Positions 1 through 6,765 of a stretch of 64,000 bases of DNA are shown one piece after another. The stretch lies in contig NZ_JACHGW010000002.1 of assembly GCF_014202505.1 (NCBI RefSeq), forward strand, positions 1,473,951-1,537,950, written 5' to 3'. The notes below the pieces were generated by a model that worked only from the letters and a program-made list of their open reading frames with translations, was not told the origin of the DNA and did no database searches. The DNA is from Armatimonas rosea. Its GTDB lineage: Bacteria; Armatimonadota; Armatimonadia; Armatimonadales; Armatimonadaceae. The position numbers and the translations under genes were made by a program. Numbering within the stretch: the first letter of the stretch is position 1; the number at the start of each line of letters is the position of its first letter.

Positions 1-782
1 TCGACTGGCTGGCGGCGGAGTTCATGGACTCGGGCTGGGATATCAAGCACCTCGTGCGGCTGATCGTCACCAGCCAGACCTATAAACAGTCGTCCAAAGT
101 CTCTGCCGAGCTACGCAAGCGCGACCCGGAAAACCGCCTGCTCGCCCGTGGTGCCCGTTTTCGGCTACCATCGCTGATCCTGCGCGATCTGGCCCTGGCA
201 AGCTCTGGCCTCCTCAACGATAAGATCGGGGGCAAGCCGGTCTACCCGTACCAGCCCAAGGGCATCTGGGACAGCCTCTCGATCACCAAGGAGCGCGACT
301 TCTCCTATCCCCAGTCCACGGGGCGCGATCTCTACCGCCGCAGCCTCTACACCTTCTGGCGGCGCACGGTGGGGCCGGGCAATATGTTCGATGCCTCTTC
401 GCGCCAGGCCTGTAAAGTGCGCGCCTCGCTCACCAGCACCCCGCTTCACGCCCTCACCACCCTCAACGACATCACCTGGGTCGAGGCCAGCCGCGTGCTT
501 GCGGAGAAGCTGATGCTGGAGTCGGCCAACCCCAACCAGCGCCTCACGTCCGCCTTCCGCCGCATCTGCGCCCGGCGGCCGTCGGCGCGGGAGCTGGACA
601 TCCTGCGCAGCAGCTACGAGCGCACCCGAGTCGCCTACGAGCTAGACCCCGAGCAAGCGACTGCCTTTCTGTCGATGGGGGAGAGCAAGCGCAATCCCAA
701 CCTCGCTCTCGCCGAGCACGCGGCGCTCTCTCAAGTCTGTCTGTCGATCTTTAATCTGGATGAGGCACTGACGAAAGAATGA
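1..782 (+). CDS. DUF1553 (PSD1) domain protein, C-terminal part, cut by window edge
   Basis: The reading frame is open from base 3 to the stop at 780-782, so the 5' part lies outside the window. About 259 residues are visible. They match the C-terminal half of the PSCyt1/DUF1549/DUF1553 proteins of Planctomycetes and relatives, and they align by eye with the complete paralogue at 57226-59538 (shared stretches such as the SGWDIKHLVRL region, the LLNDxxxVEAxRxLA region and the closing LDEALTKE/LHETITRE). These proteins are exported and carry cytochrome-c-like CxxCH motifs near the N-terminus; that part is not visible here. The stop codon overlaps the next ATG (ATGA), so it is translationally coupled to the NHL-type gene. 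The family function is unproven. Confidence 0.88.
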   Translation, partial: DWLAAEFMDSGWDIKHLVRLIVTSQTYKQSSKVSAELRKRDPENRLLARGARFRLPSLILRDLALASSGLLNDKIGGKPVYPYQPKGIWDSLSITKERDFSYPQSTGRDLYRRSLYTFWRRTVGPGNMFDASSRQACKVRASLTSTPLHALTTLNDITWVEASRVLAEKLMLESANPNQRLTSAFRRICARRPSARELDILRSSYERTRVAYELDPEQATAFLSMGESKRNPNLALAEHAALSQVCLSIFNLDEALTKE

Positions 783-1864
783 CCTCCCCCGCCTTCGCAC
801 CACTCAGGCACCCCCTCCGGCTCCGCGAAGGGGGGCGTTTTGGTGACGAAACTCACGGCGCGTTTTACCCTCTTCGCGAAGCCGGAGAGGGTCGCGCTCT
901 AAGGCGCGGGGAGAGGCAAGCCGGAGAGGGTCGCCGTCTCAGCGGCGGGGAGAGGTTTGCTTGGCGTCTCGTGTCGGGCTGGGCCAAGCCCGCGAGCCTG
1001 CCGATCAAGAACGGGCACGGGCTGGTCTTTGATAAGAGCGGCTATCTCTACCTGCTCACGGACCATGCCGATGCCAACCTACTGGTCTTCGACCCGGCGA
1101 CGGGCCGCGTGGTGCACCAGAAGAATCTCGGGCTCACCGGCGGACACGGGCTCTCGATTGTTGAGGAGAGCCAGCGCCAGGTGCTCTATTTGACCTGCCT
1201 CAACACACACCGGGTGCTCAAGACCACGCTTCAAGGCGAGGTGCTCGCCGAGTGGGGCTGGCCCAAGGAGACGGGCAAGTACAAGAGCGCCGACGAGTAC
1301 AAGCCGTCGTGGACGCTTCATCTACCGGATGGCTCGTTCTGCGTCTTGGATGGCTATGGCAAGGACTACATCATCCGCTACGACGCCAATGGAAACTACG
1401 CCGGCTACTTCGGTGGCAACGAGGGCGGGATTCCACACTGGGGGCCGCACGGTGGCTATGTCGATAAAGGCACGCTTCTGATCGCCATGAGCGACCAGCG
1501 CTCCATCGCCCGCTGGAGCCGCGACGGCAAGAAGCTGGCGGAGTGGTCCCTCCCCGGCTCCGACCCGCGCATGCTGCGTCCCTGGGGGAAATTGTGGATT
1601 GTCGGGCACCTGGGCGGCAAGTGGCCGCAGGACCGCAACGTCCCCGGCTACGTCTCCGTGCTGGATAGCAACTTCAAAGTCGTCGCCAATATCGGCGGCA
1701 CCAAGCCCGAGTACGATAGAAGCGGCAAGCTCACGCCCATGGAGACCCTCCCCGACACCCCGTTCCGCCGCCCCCACGATGCCATTGTCGGCCCCGACGG
1801 CAGCCTCTATGTCGGGCAGTTCGACTCTGGCGATCAGCCACTTTTGAAGTTGGAGAGGATATAG
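779..1864 (+). CDS. NHL-type six-bladed beta-propeller protein with repeat-derived N-terminus
   Basis: The ORF begins at the ATGA overlap with the DUF1553 gene. From about residue 61 (WRLVSGWAK) the protein shows repeated propeller blades of the NHL/peptidylglycine-lyase-like type: HGLVFDKSGYLYLL, HGLSIVEE, WTLHLPDGSFCVLDG, GPHGGYV, RPHDAIVGPDGSLYVGQF. Residues 1-59 are not domain-like and are encoded almost entirely by short palindromic repeats (811-955). No signal peptide is evident, although cluster partners are exported. A GTG at 971 is an alternative start, with GGGGAGAGG about 15 nt upstream; it would remove the repeat-coded part. The real start is therefore uncertain. Propellers of this kind usually bind ligands or proteins, and the substrate is unknown. 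Confidence 0.75.
   Translation: MTSPAFAPLRHPLRLREGGRFGDETHGAFYPLREAGEGRALRRGERQAGEGRRLSGGERFAWRLVSGWAKPASLPIKNGHGLVFDKSGYLYLLTDHADANLLVFDPATGRVVHQKNLGLTGGHGLSIVEESQRQVLYLTCLNTHRVLKTTLQGEVLAEWGWPKETGKYKSADEYKPSWTLHLPDGSFCVLDGYGKDYIIRYDANGNYAGYFGGNEGGIPHWGPHGGYVDKGTLLIAMSDQRSIARWSRDGKKLAEWSLPGSDPRMLRPWGKLWIVGHLGGKWPQDRNVPGYVSVLDSNFKVVANIGGTKPEYDRSGKLTPMETLPDTPFRRPHDAIVGPDGSLYVGQFDSGDQPLLKLERI
811..955 (+). repeat. Cluster of palindromic repeats inside the 5' end of the NHL gene
   Basis: Positions 811-835 are the palindromic half of repeat family B in inverted orientation. Positions 868-891 are a related hairpin with CCCTC arms around TTCGCGAAG. Positions 881-916 and 920-955 are two tandem copies, 39 bp apart, sharing GCCGGAGAGGGTCGC at the left and GCGGGGAGAGG at the right. 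The repeats end within two codons of the start of recognisable propeller sequence. Confidence 0.8.
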
Positions 1865-1865
1865 C

Positions 1866-2003
1866 CGCCCAATGGAATTAGGCGTCGACAGTGGCTTCGT
1901 TCCTCAGCCGCAAAGCCCGTGCCGGGCTGGGGATAATTTTGTTAGCCCGGCACGGGCTTTGCGGCACTTCGTGCCACTGCAGACGCCGGTTTTCAACCGG
2001 CGG
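1866..2003 (-). repeat. Repeat family A, copy 1 (multi-hairpin element)
   Basis: A long imperfect palindrome lies between the NHL stop codon and the DUF1501 gene. Nested arms are GGCGTCGACAGTGG with CCACTGCAGACGCC, and AAAGCCCGTGCCGGGCT with AGCCCGGCACGGGCTTT; a further hairpin, GCCGGTT-TTC-AACCGGC, closes one end. Read on the minus strand it matches the copy at 42556-42741 along its whole length, including both flanks. It probably also acts as a transcription terminator or mRNA end structure. Confidence 0.85.
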
Positions 2004-2014
2004 GAGCGAACGAT

Positions 2015-3496
2015 ATGAACCCGGAATTTGAACGCGATCTCGGCATCACCCGCCGACAGTTTTTTGGTAAGAGCGCCACCGGAATCGGCATGGCCGCGCT
2101 CGCAAGCCTGCTCGGCGAAGAAACCGTCCACGCCCACTCCCCCTTCGCGAAGCCGGAGGGGGTCGGCGGTGGTGCCGCCGGGGGGAGGCTAGACGCGGGG
2201 GGCAACGCCAAAGCCAAGCGTGTGGTCGTCCTCTGGCAGGGCGGTGCACCCTCGCACGTCGATCTTTTCGACTACAAGCCAGGGCTGGAGAAGCTGCGCG
2301 GCACCGATGTGCCGGACTCGGTGCGCAAGGGGACACGCCTCTCGACCATGACCAGCGGGCTCAAGAAGTTCCCCGTCCTGCCGTCGATCAAGCCCTTCAA
2401 GGCCTACGGCAAGTCCGGGATGATGCTCTCGGAGCTGCTGCCGCATATCGGGTCGCTCGCCGACGATATCTGCCTGATCCACTCCATGCACACCGAGGCG
2501 GTGAACCATGCGCCCGGCGTGACCTTCCTGCTCACCGGCTCTCAGATTCCCGGGCGGCCCAGCATGGGCGCGTGGGCGACCTACGGCCTAGGGAGCATGA
2601 GCAAGGACCTGCCCGCCTTTGTGGTCATGACCTCCACCGACACCGGGCGCACCTGCGGCCAGCTCTTCTACGACTACTACTGGGGCAGCGGTTTTCTGCC
2701 GTCCAAGTTCCAGGGCGTCCGCTTCCGGAGCGAGGGCGAGCCGGTGCTCTACCTCAAAAACCCCGACGGCCTCCCCGACGGGCTGCGGCGCAAGCAGCTC
2801 GACGATATCGGGGCGCTCAATGCCCAGCATTTAAGCGAGTACGGCGACCCAGAGATCGAGACCCGCATCTCCCAGTACGAGCTTGCCTACAAGATGCAGG
2901 CATCGGTGCCGGACTTGCTGGCGATCGAGAAGGAGCCCGCCCATATCCTGGAGCGCTACGGGAAAGATGTCCACCGACCCGGCAGCTACGCGAGAAACTG
3001 CCTGCTGGCGCGTCGGCTCTTGGAGCGCGGGGTTCGCTTTGTCCAGCTCATGCACTCGGGCTGGGACCAGCACGGCAACCTCCCCACCCAGCTCGCCGAG
3101 CAGTGCCGCGACACCGATCAGTCATCGGCGGCACTGATCCTAGACCTGAAAGAGCGCGGCCTGCTCGACGACACCATCGTCCTCTGGGCCAGTGAGTTTG
3201 GGCGCACTCCGTTCGTGCAGGGCGACATGACCAAGGCTGCCTACGGCCGCGATCACCTCGGCTCGGTCTACAGTATGTGGGCGTGTGGCGGCGGCTTCAA
3301 AGGCGGCTATGTCCACGGTGCCAGCGATGACTTCGCCTACAACCCCGTCAAAGACCCCATGGACGGTCACGATCTCCAAGCCACTATTCTGCACCAGCTC
3401 GGAATCGACCACACCAAGCTCACCTACCGCTTCCAGGGACGCGATTTCCGCCTGACAGATGTCTTTGGCACTGTCCAGAAGAAGCTGATTGTGTAG
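2015..3496 (+). CDS. DUF1501 domain protein with Tat signal (first copy)
   Basis: A 493-residue DUF1501 family protein (alkaline-phosphatase/sulfatase-like fold). The N-terminus has a twin-arginine motif (RRQFFGKS) followed by a hydrophobic stretch, so export by Tat is expected. Family landmarks are WQGGAPSHVDLFDYKP, GSWxTYGLG-like MGAWATYGLGS, the AxExGRTP-like block ASEFGRTP near residue 393, and GRDH. The start is supported by GGGAG 8 nt upstream. Residues about 42-59 are encoded by a repeat B insertion in the linker between signal and domain. DUF1501 genes are usually partnered with DUF1553 genes, as here. A role in extracellular sulfated or phosphorylated polymer turnover is often suggested but unproven. 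Confidence 0.9.
   Translation: MNPEFERDLGITRRQFFGKSATGIGMAALASLLGEETVHAHSPFAKPEGVGGGAAGGRLDAGGNAKAKRVVVLWQGGAPSHVDLFDYKPGLEKLRGTDVPDSVRKGTRLSTMTSGLKKFPVLPSIKPFKAYGKSGMMLSELLPHIGSLADDICLIHSMHTEAVNHAPGVTFLLTGSQIPGRPSMGAWATYGLGSMSKDLPAFVVMTSTDTGRTCGQLFYDYYWGSGFLPSKFQGVRFRSEGEPVLYLKNPDGLPDGLRRKQLDDIGALNAQHLSEYGDPEIETRISQYELAYKMQASVPDLLAIEKEPAHILERYGKDVHRPGSYARNCLLARRLLERGVRFVQLMHSGWDQHGNLPTQLAEQCRDTDQSSAALILDLKERGLLDDTIVLWASEFGRTPFVQGDMTKAAYGRDHLGSVYSMWACGGGFKGGYVHGASDDFAYNPVKDPMDGHDLQATILHQLGIDHTKLTYRFQGRDFRLTDVFGTVQKKLIV
2139..2192 (+). repeat. Repeat family B, copy inside the DUF1501 coding region
   Basis: A 54-bp element consists of a palindrome (CCCCCTTCGCGAAG then CCGGAGGGGG), about 20 nt of variable sequence and the end GGGGGAGGCTAG. 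It is in frame and encodes roughly residues 42-59 of the DUF1501 protein (proline, glycine and alanine rich). The same architecture occurs at 42612-42666 (intergenic) and 58149-58193 (inside another gene). Confidence 0.85.
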
Positions 3497-3636
3497 CCGG
3501 GGGATGGCCAGGGATTGGAAATCCCCGCCTCCCAGAAAGAGCGCCCCGTGGGCGCGGGAATCTGTCGCGCTCTCTGCGTCCTCGGGACGCTCTCTCTCTT
3601 CTGCCGGGGATTTCCAACCCCCGGCCAATCCCCGGC
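3496..3636. repeat. Repeat family E, copy 1, with 32-bp terminal inverted arms
   Basis: Arms 3496-3527 and 3605-3636 are near-perfect inverted repeats of 32 bp containing GGGATTGGAAATCCCC. Inside are two further hairpins, GCGCCCCGTGGGCGC and GCGTCCTCGGGACGC. It starts at the last base of the DUF1501 stop codon and ends just before the promoter of the M28 peptidase. Confidence 0.85.
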
Positions 3637-3642
3637 GCAGGG

Positions 3643-3648
3643 TACAAT
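3643..3648 (+). promoter_or_regulatory. -10 box (TACAAT) of a leaderless promoter
   Basis: TACAAT ends 7 nt before the ATG at 3656, so transcription should begin at or next to the start codon. This decides the start of the M28 peptidase, although the frame is open further upstream through repeat E. Confidence 0.65.
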
Positions 3649-3655
3649 TGTTTCC

Positions 3656-5275
3656 ATGAAACGCTTCTCACTCTCCCTGGCGCTGACACTTGCGCTGGGC
3701 TCGCTTGCCTCGGCGCAGACCTTCTCGCCGGACTCTGTCAAGAACCACGTGGCTTACTTGGCCTCCGATGCGCTCGCAGGGCGTGGCTCGGGGACGCGCG
3801 GGAACGAGGCGGCGGCGAAGTATATCGCGGAGCAGTTTAAGAAAGCGGGGCTGAAGCCGGCGGGGACCAAGGGGTATCTCCAGCCGTTTGCGTTCCCAGC
3901 AGGGGTCGCGCAGGGGAGCAAGAACCGGCTCCAGGTGAGTGGCTTTGGACGCTACGCCGCCGGGCAGACCTTTGAGCCGTCGCCGCTCTCCACCACCGGC
4001 GAGGTCAGCGGCGCGCTGGTCTTTGTGGGCGAGGGGGTGGAGTACTCTCAGGACGTGAAGGGCAAGATCGCGGTCGCCTTCTCCGGGGGCGAGGGCGGGG
4101 TTCGCAAGAAGGCCGTGGTCGCACGGGACAAGGGAGCGCTGGGGCTGATTGTCGCCTCCGCCGACGATGCGGCCCTGCGCTTTGAAGAGGGCGATGGCAC
4201 CGATGCCGGCCTACCCATCGCGATTGTGCGCAAGAGCGTGATCGAGGCATGGAAGGCCAAGGGCGGGACCCTCACCGCGACCCTCCAGACCGAGGTGAAG
4301 AAGCAGACCAAGACCAGCGCCAATATCCTCGGGCTCCTGGAAGGCTCGGATCCGGCGCTCAAGGGTGAGGTGCTGGTGATCGGGGCGCACATGGACCACT
4401 TAGGCATGGGCGGAACGCACTCACTGGCGGAGAGCAAGGCACCGGCGATCCACCACGGCGCCGACGATAACGCGTCGGGGACGGCGGGGGTTCTGGAGCT
4501 GGCGGCGTACTTTGCCAAGAATCCTCCCAAGCGCTCGATCCTGTTTATGTGCTTCTCCGGTGAGGAGCTAGGCCTGCTGGGGAGCGCGCACTATGTCAAG
4601 AACCCCACCGTGCCGCTCGATAAGACCGTCGCGATGGTCAACATGGACATGATCGGGCGGCTGGACCAAGATAAGCTGATCGCGGTGGGCAGTGGGACGT
4701 CGCCGGAGTGGAACCCGCTTTTGGATCGTCTCAATGCCGAGTCCAAGTTCACCCTCGCCCGCTCCGAGTCTGGGTTTGGCTCCAGCGACCAGCAGTCGTT
4801 CTACAATGCCAAGATTCCGGTCTTGTTCTTCTTCACCGGCCTGCACGGCGACTACCACCGCCCCAGCGACACCGCCGATAAGATCAACTACGCCGGTGAG
4901 GCAAAGGTGCTGGCCCTCGTCGCCCGTGCCGCCCAAGCCATCGCCGATGCCCCGACCCGTCCTGGCTTCACCCAGATCGCGGTGGTGCAGGAGCAGCCCG
5001 CCCGCTTCCGTGTCTCGCTGGGCTCGATCCCCGCCTACAGCTACGAGGGCGAGGGCGTCCAGCTGGATGGGGTCCGGCCCGGCTCACCCGCGGAGAAGGC
5101 CGGCCTGCAGAAGGGCGACATCATGATCAAGTTTGGCGAGCGGACCATCAAGAATGTCCAGGAGTACACCCTGGCCCTAGGCGAGCACAAGCCCGGCGAT
5201 GTGGTGGAGATCGTCGTCAAGCGCGGCGAGCAGACCCTGACGCTAAAGGCAACCCTCGCGGCATCGAGCCGGTAG
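3656..5275 (+). CDS. Secreted M28-family zinc aminopeptidase with PA and PDZ domains
   Basis: A 539-residue protein when started at the ATG beside the -10 box. Residues 1-20 form a Sec signal peptide ending ASA. A protease-associated (PA) region covers about residues 100-215. The M28 catalytic domain follows with zinc and catalytic residues in GAHMDHLG (His about 245), HGADDNASG (Asp about 270), SGEELGLLGS (Glu about 303), NMDMIGR (Asp about 331) and YHRPSDT (His about 401). Residues about 455-535 are a PDZ domain (GVRPGSPAEKAGLQKGD). The order signal-PA-M28-PDZ is typical of secreted aminopeptidases of environmental bacteria. A phosphatase gene follows after 10 nt. Confidence 0.93.
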   Translation: MKRFSLSLALTLALGSLASAQTFSPDSVKNHVAYLASDALAGRGSGTRGNEAAAKYIAEQFKKAGLKPAGTKGYLQPFAFPAGVAQGSKNRLQVSGFGRYAAGQTFEPSPLSTTGEVSGALVFVGEGVEYSQDVKGKIAVAFSGGEGGVRKKAVVARDKGALGLIVASADDAALRFEEGDGTDAGLPIAIVRKSVIEAWKAKGGTLTATLQTEVKKQTKTSANILGLLEGSDPALKGEVLVIGAHMDHLGMGGTHSLAESKAPAIHHGADDNASGTAGVLELAAYFAKNPPKRSILFMCFSGEELGLLGSAHYVKNPTVPLDKTVAMVNMDMIGRLDQDKLIAVGSGTSPEWNPLLDRLNAESKFTLARSESGFGSSDQQSFYNAKIPVLFFFTGLHGDYHRPSDTADKINYAGEAKVLALVARAAQAIADAPTRPGFTQIAVVQEQPARFRVSLGSIPAYSYEGEGVQLDGVRPGSPAEKAGLQKGDIMIKFGERTIKNVQEYTLALGEHKPGDVVEIVVKRGEQTLTLKATLAASSR

Positions 5276-5285
5276 GTCACTCACA

Positions 5286-5750
5286 ATGGATCAAGTTCGC
5301 CCGTGGCTCTATGTCGGCAAGCTCGCTGAGACCCTGGACTACACACGGCTCTTGACACACCGAATTGAGGCCATGCTCCAGCTCGCCGCGGAGGTCAAGC
5401 AACCGGGGATTGCCCAGCTCTATCTCAATGTCGACGATGGCAAGCCCCTGCCACCCGGTGCGCTAGAGAAAGGGGTGGCGTTTGTGCGGGAGCACCTGGC
5501 TCAGCACGAGACCGTCCTGATCGCTTGCGGTGCGGGTATGAGCCGCGCCCCCACGTTTGCGATCGCGGTGCTCTGTGAGGAAGAGGGGATCGGGCTCTTG
5601 GAGGCCTACGCCGCCGTCGTCGCGGTCCGGGGAATCGCCATGCCGCACCGTGCGCTCTGGAGATCGCTCTGTGAGTGGCGCGGCGAGGATGTCCCCTACG
5701 ACGAAGTGCTGCGGCTCTGGAAAGAGGCGGGGGGAATCAACTATCTTTGA
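5286..5750 (+). CDS. Dual-specificity-type protein phosphatase
   Basis: A 154-residue cytoplasmic protein of the cysteine-dependent phosphatase superfamily. The P-loop CX5R motif reads ACGAGMSRAP with Cys81 and Arg87, and Asp50/Asp51 in LNVDDG are placed to serve as general acid. The usual His before the catalytic Cys is replaced by Ala, which is uncommon but tolerated in atypical members. It follows the peptidase stop after 10 nt, so it may be co-transcribed. Substrate unknown. A bidirectional hairpin terminator follows. Confidence 0.85.
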   Translation: MDQVRPWLYVGKLAETLDYTRLLTHRIEAMLQLAAEVKQPGIAQLYLNVDDGKPLPPGALEKGVAFVREHLAQHETVLIACGAGMSRAPTFAIAVLCEEEGIGLLEAYAAVVAVRGIAMPHRALWRSLCEWRGEDVPYDEVLRLWKEAGGINYL

Positions 5751-5751
5751 T

Positions 5752-5772
5752 CCCCCCGTTCTGATCGGGGGG
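5752..5772. terminator. Hairpin between convergent genes
   Basis: CCCCCCG, a 7-nt loop and CGGGGGG form a strong stem between the convergent phosphatase and biotinyl-domain genes. There is no T-tract, so it may act as an mRNA 3' stabiliser as much as a terminator. Confidence 0.6.
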
Positions 5773-5773
5773 A

Positions 5774-6217
5774 CTACGGAGCCAGCTCCACGAGGACCAT
5801 GCCGTGCTCGACACGGTCTTTCTTGCCGACATGAACCGCGGTGACCGTCCCCGCAAACGGCGCTTCAAGTGTCGCCAGCACCTTCATTGCCTCGACAATC
5901 GCGAGTGGCTGGTAGGCCTCCACGGTATCGCCGACCTGAACCAGCACCTCGGCGACCACACCGGTCATCGGGGCGGTGAGGCTCCCGGATCTCTTCGCCG
6001 CACGCTGCCGTCGCCCTGGGGTGGCGGGCGTGAGCACAAAGCTCCGTCCCTGCCAGCTGAGCCAGACCCGGCCCTGGGTATCGCGGGCGGCGGGGACGAC
6101 CGTGCTGCGCCCTGCGTGCTGCACCTCGATATCGCCACTGGGGAGCAGGCGGGCGGTGGAGTCGGGGCCAAGAGGGGGGAGAGCGAGCTCTTGGTCGTTG
6201 TAGAGCCAGGTTGTCAT
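5774..6217 (-). CDS. Biotinyl (BCCP) domain protein, detached C-terminal part of a carboxylase alpha subunit
   Basis: A 147-residue protein. Residues 80-147 form a biotinyl/lipoyl domain with the biotin-acceptor lysine in VEAMKV (Lys112). Residues 1-62 resemble the beta-rich BT region that joins biotin carboxylase to BCCP in propionyl-, methylcrotonyl- and geranyl-CoA carboxylase alpha chains. The start overlaps the thioesterase stop (ATGA). Together with the biotin carboxylase at 6766-8238 it would rebuild a complete alpha subunit. No carboxyltransferase gene is in the window, so the substrate cannot be named. Confidence 0.88.
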   Translation of the reverse strand: MTTWLYNDQELALPPLGPDSTARLLPSGDIEVQHAGRSTVVPAARDTQGRVWLSWQGRSFVLTPATPGRRQRAAKRSGSLTAPMTGVVAEVLVQVGDTVEAYQPLAIVEAMKVLATLEAPFAGTVTAVHVGKKDRVEHGMVLVELAP

Positions 6218-6765
6218 GCGACTGCCTCCGCGAGGAGCGTGTCCAGCTCCGTGTCGCTCAGGGCGGCGAACTGCTTGAGAAAGGCGTCGCGCTCCTTGCG
6301 GTACTCGATCCCACGCTCTCGGCGCATCTTTGCCTGAATAAAGCGCGCTTTATCGTCACGGGTGCGGCAGACCAGCCGAGGGACCGCACGCGGGCGTGGG
6401 TTCTCGACCTTGTCCAGCGCCACAAACGTGAAGTGGCAGGTATTGGTGTGGCGGGTCGCGCCGGTGGGGATGTCCTCGGCGTGGAGCGTGATCTCGATCT
6501 CCATCGAGGTCCGCCCGACATAGACCACCCGCGCCGCGATATGCAGCAGCTCGCCCACATAGACCGGCTCGTGGAAGTCGATACGGTCCACGGCGGCGGT
6601 CACCGCGACCCCGCCACAGTAGCGCGCCGCACAGACATAGGCGATCTCATCGACCAGCTTCATCACCTGGCCGCCGTGGACATTGCCGAAGTGGTTGGCA
6701 TCGCTGGCGTTCATGAAGATCGCGCTCCGCACCTCGGTCTCGTCGGCGTACTTAAACTCAGTCAT
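6214..6765 (-). CDS. Hotdog-fold acyl-CoA thioesterase
   Basis: A 183-residue acyl-CoA thioesterase of the YciA/BFIT-like hotdog family. The diagnostic N-terminal block reads MNASDANHFGNVHGGQVMKLVDE, given here as MNASDANHFGNVHGG plus the catalytic-helix Asp; then VTAAVDRIDFHEPVYVGELL and CHFTFVALD follow. It hydrolyses acyl-CoA in the cytoplasm. Its ATG abuts the biotin carboxylase stop codon directly, and its stop overlaps the biotinyl-domain start by 4 nt. It therefore sits between two halves of a carboxylase subunit and should be co-translated with them, which suggests acyl-CoA or amino-acid catabolism. Confidence 0.9.
   Translation of the reverse strand: MTEFKYADETEVRSAIFMNASDANHFGNVHGGQVMKLVDEIAYVCAARYCGGVAVTAAVDRIDFHEPVYVGELLHIAARVVYVGRTSMEIEITLHAEDIPTGATRHTNTCHFTFVALDKVENPRPRAVPRLVCRTRDDKARFIQAKMRRERGIEYRKERDAFLKQFAALSDTELDTLLAEAVA

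Noticed and set aside
165..449. Minus-strand ORF opposite the DUF1553 gene, and many similar long antisense ORFs (for example 16488-17189, 17968-18963, 21629-22948, 47494-49011, 59943-61121)
   Set aside because: They run opposite recognised protein domains in high-GC DNA, show no domain sequence, and are expected shadows.
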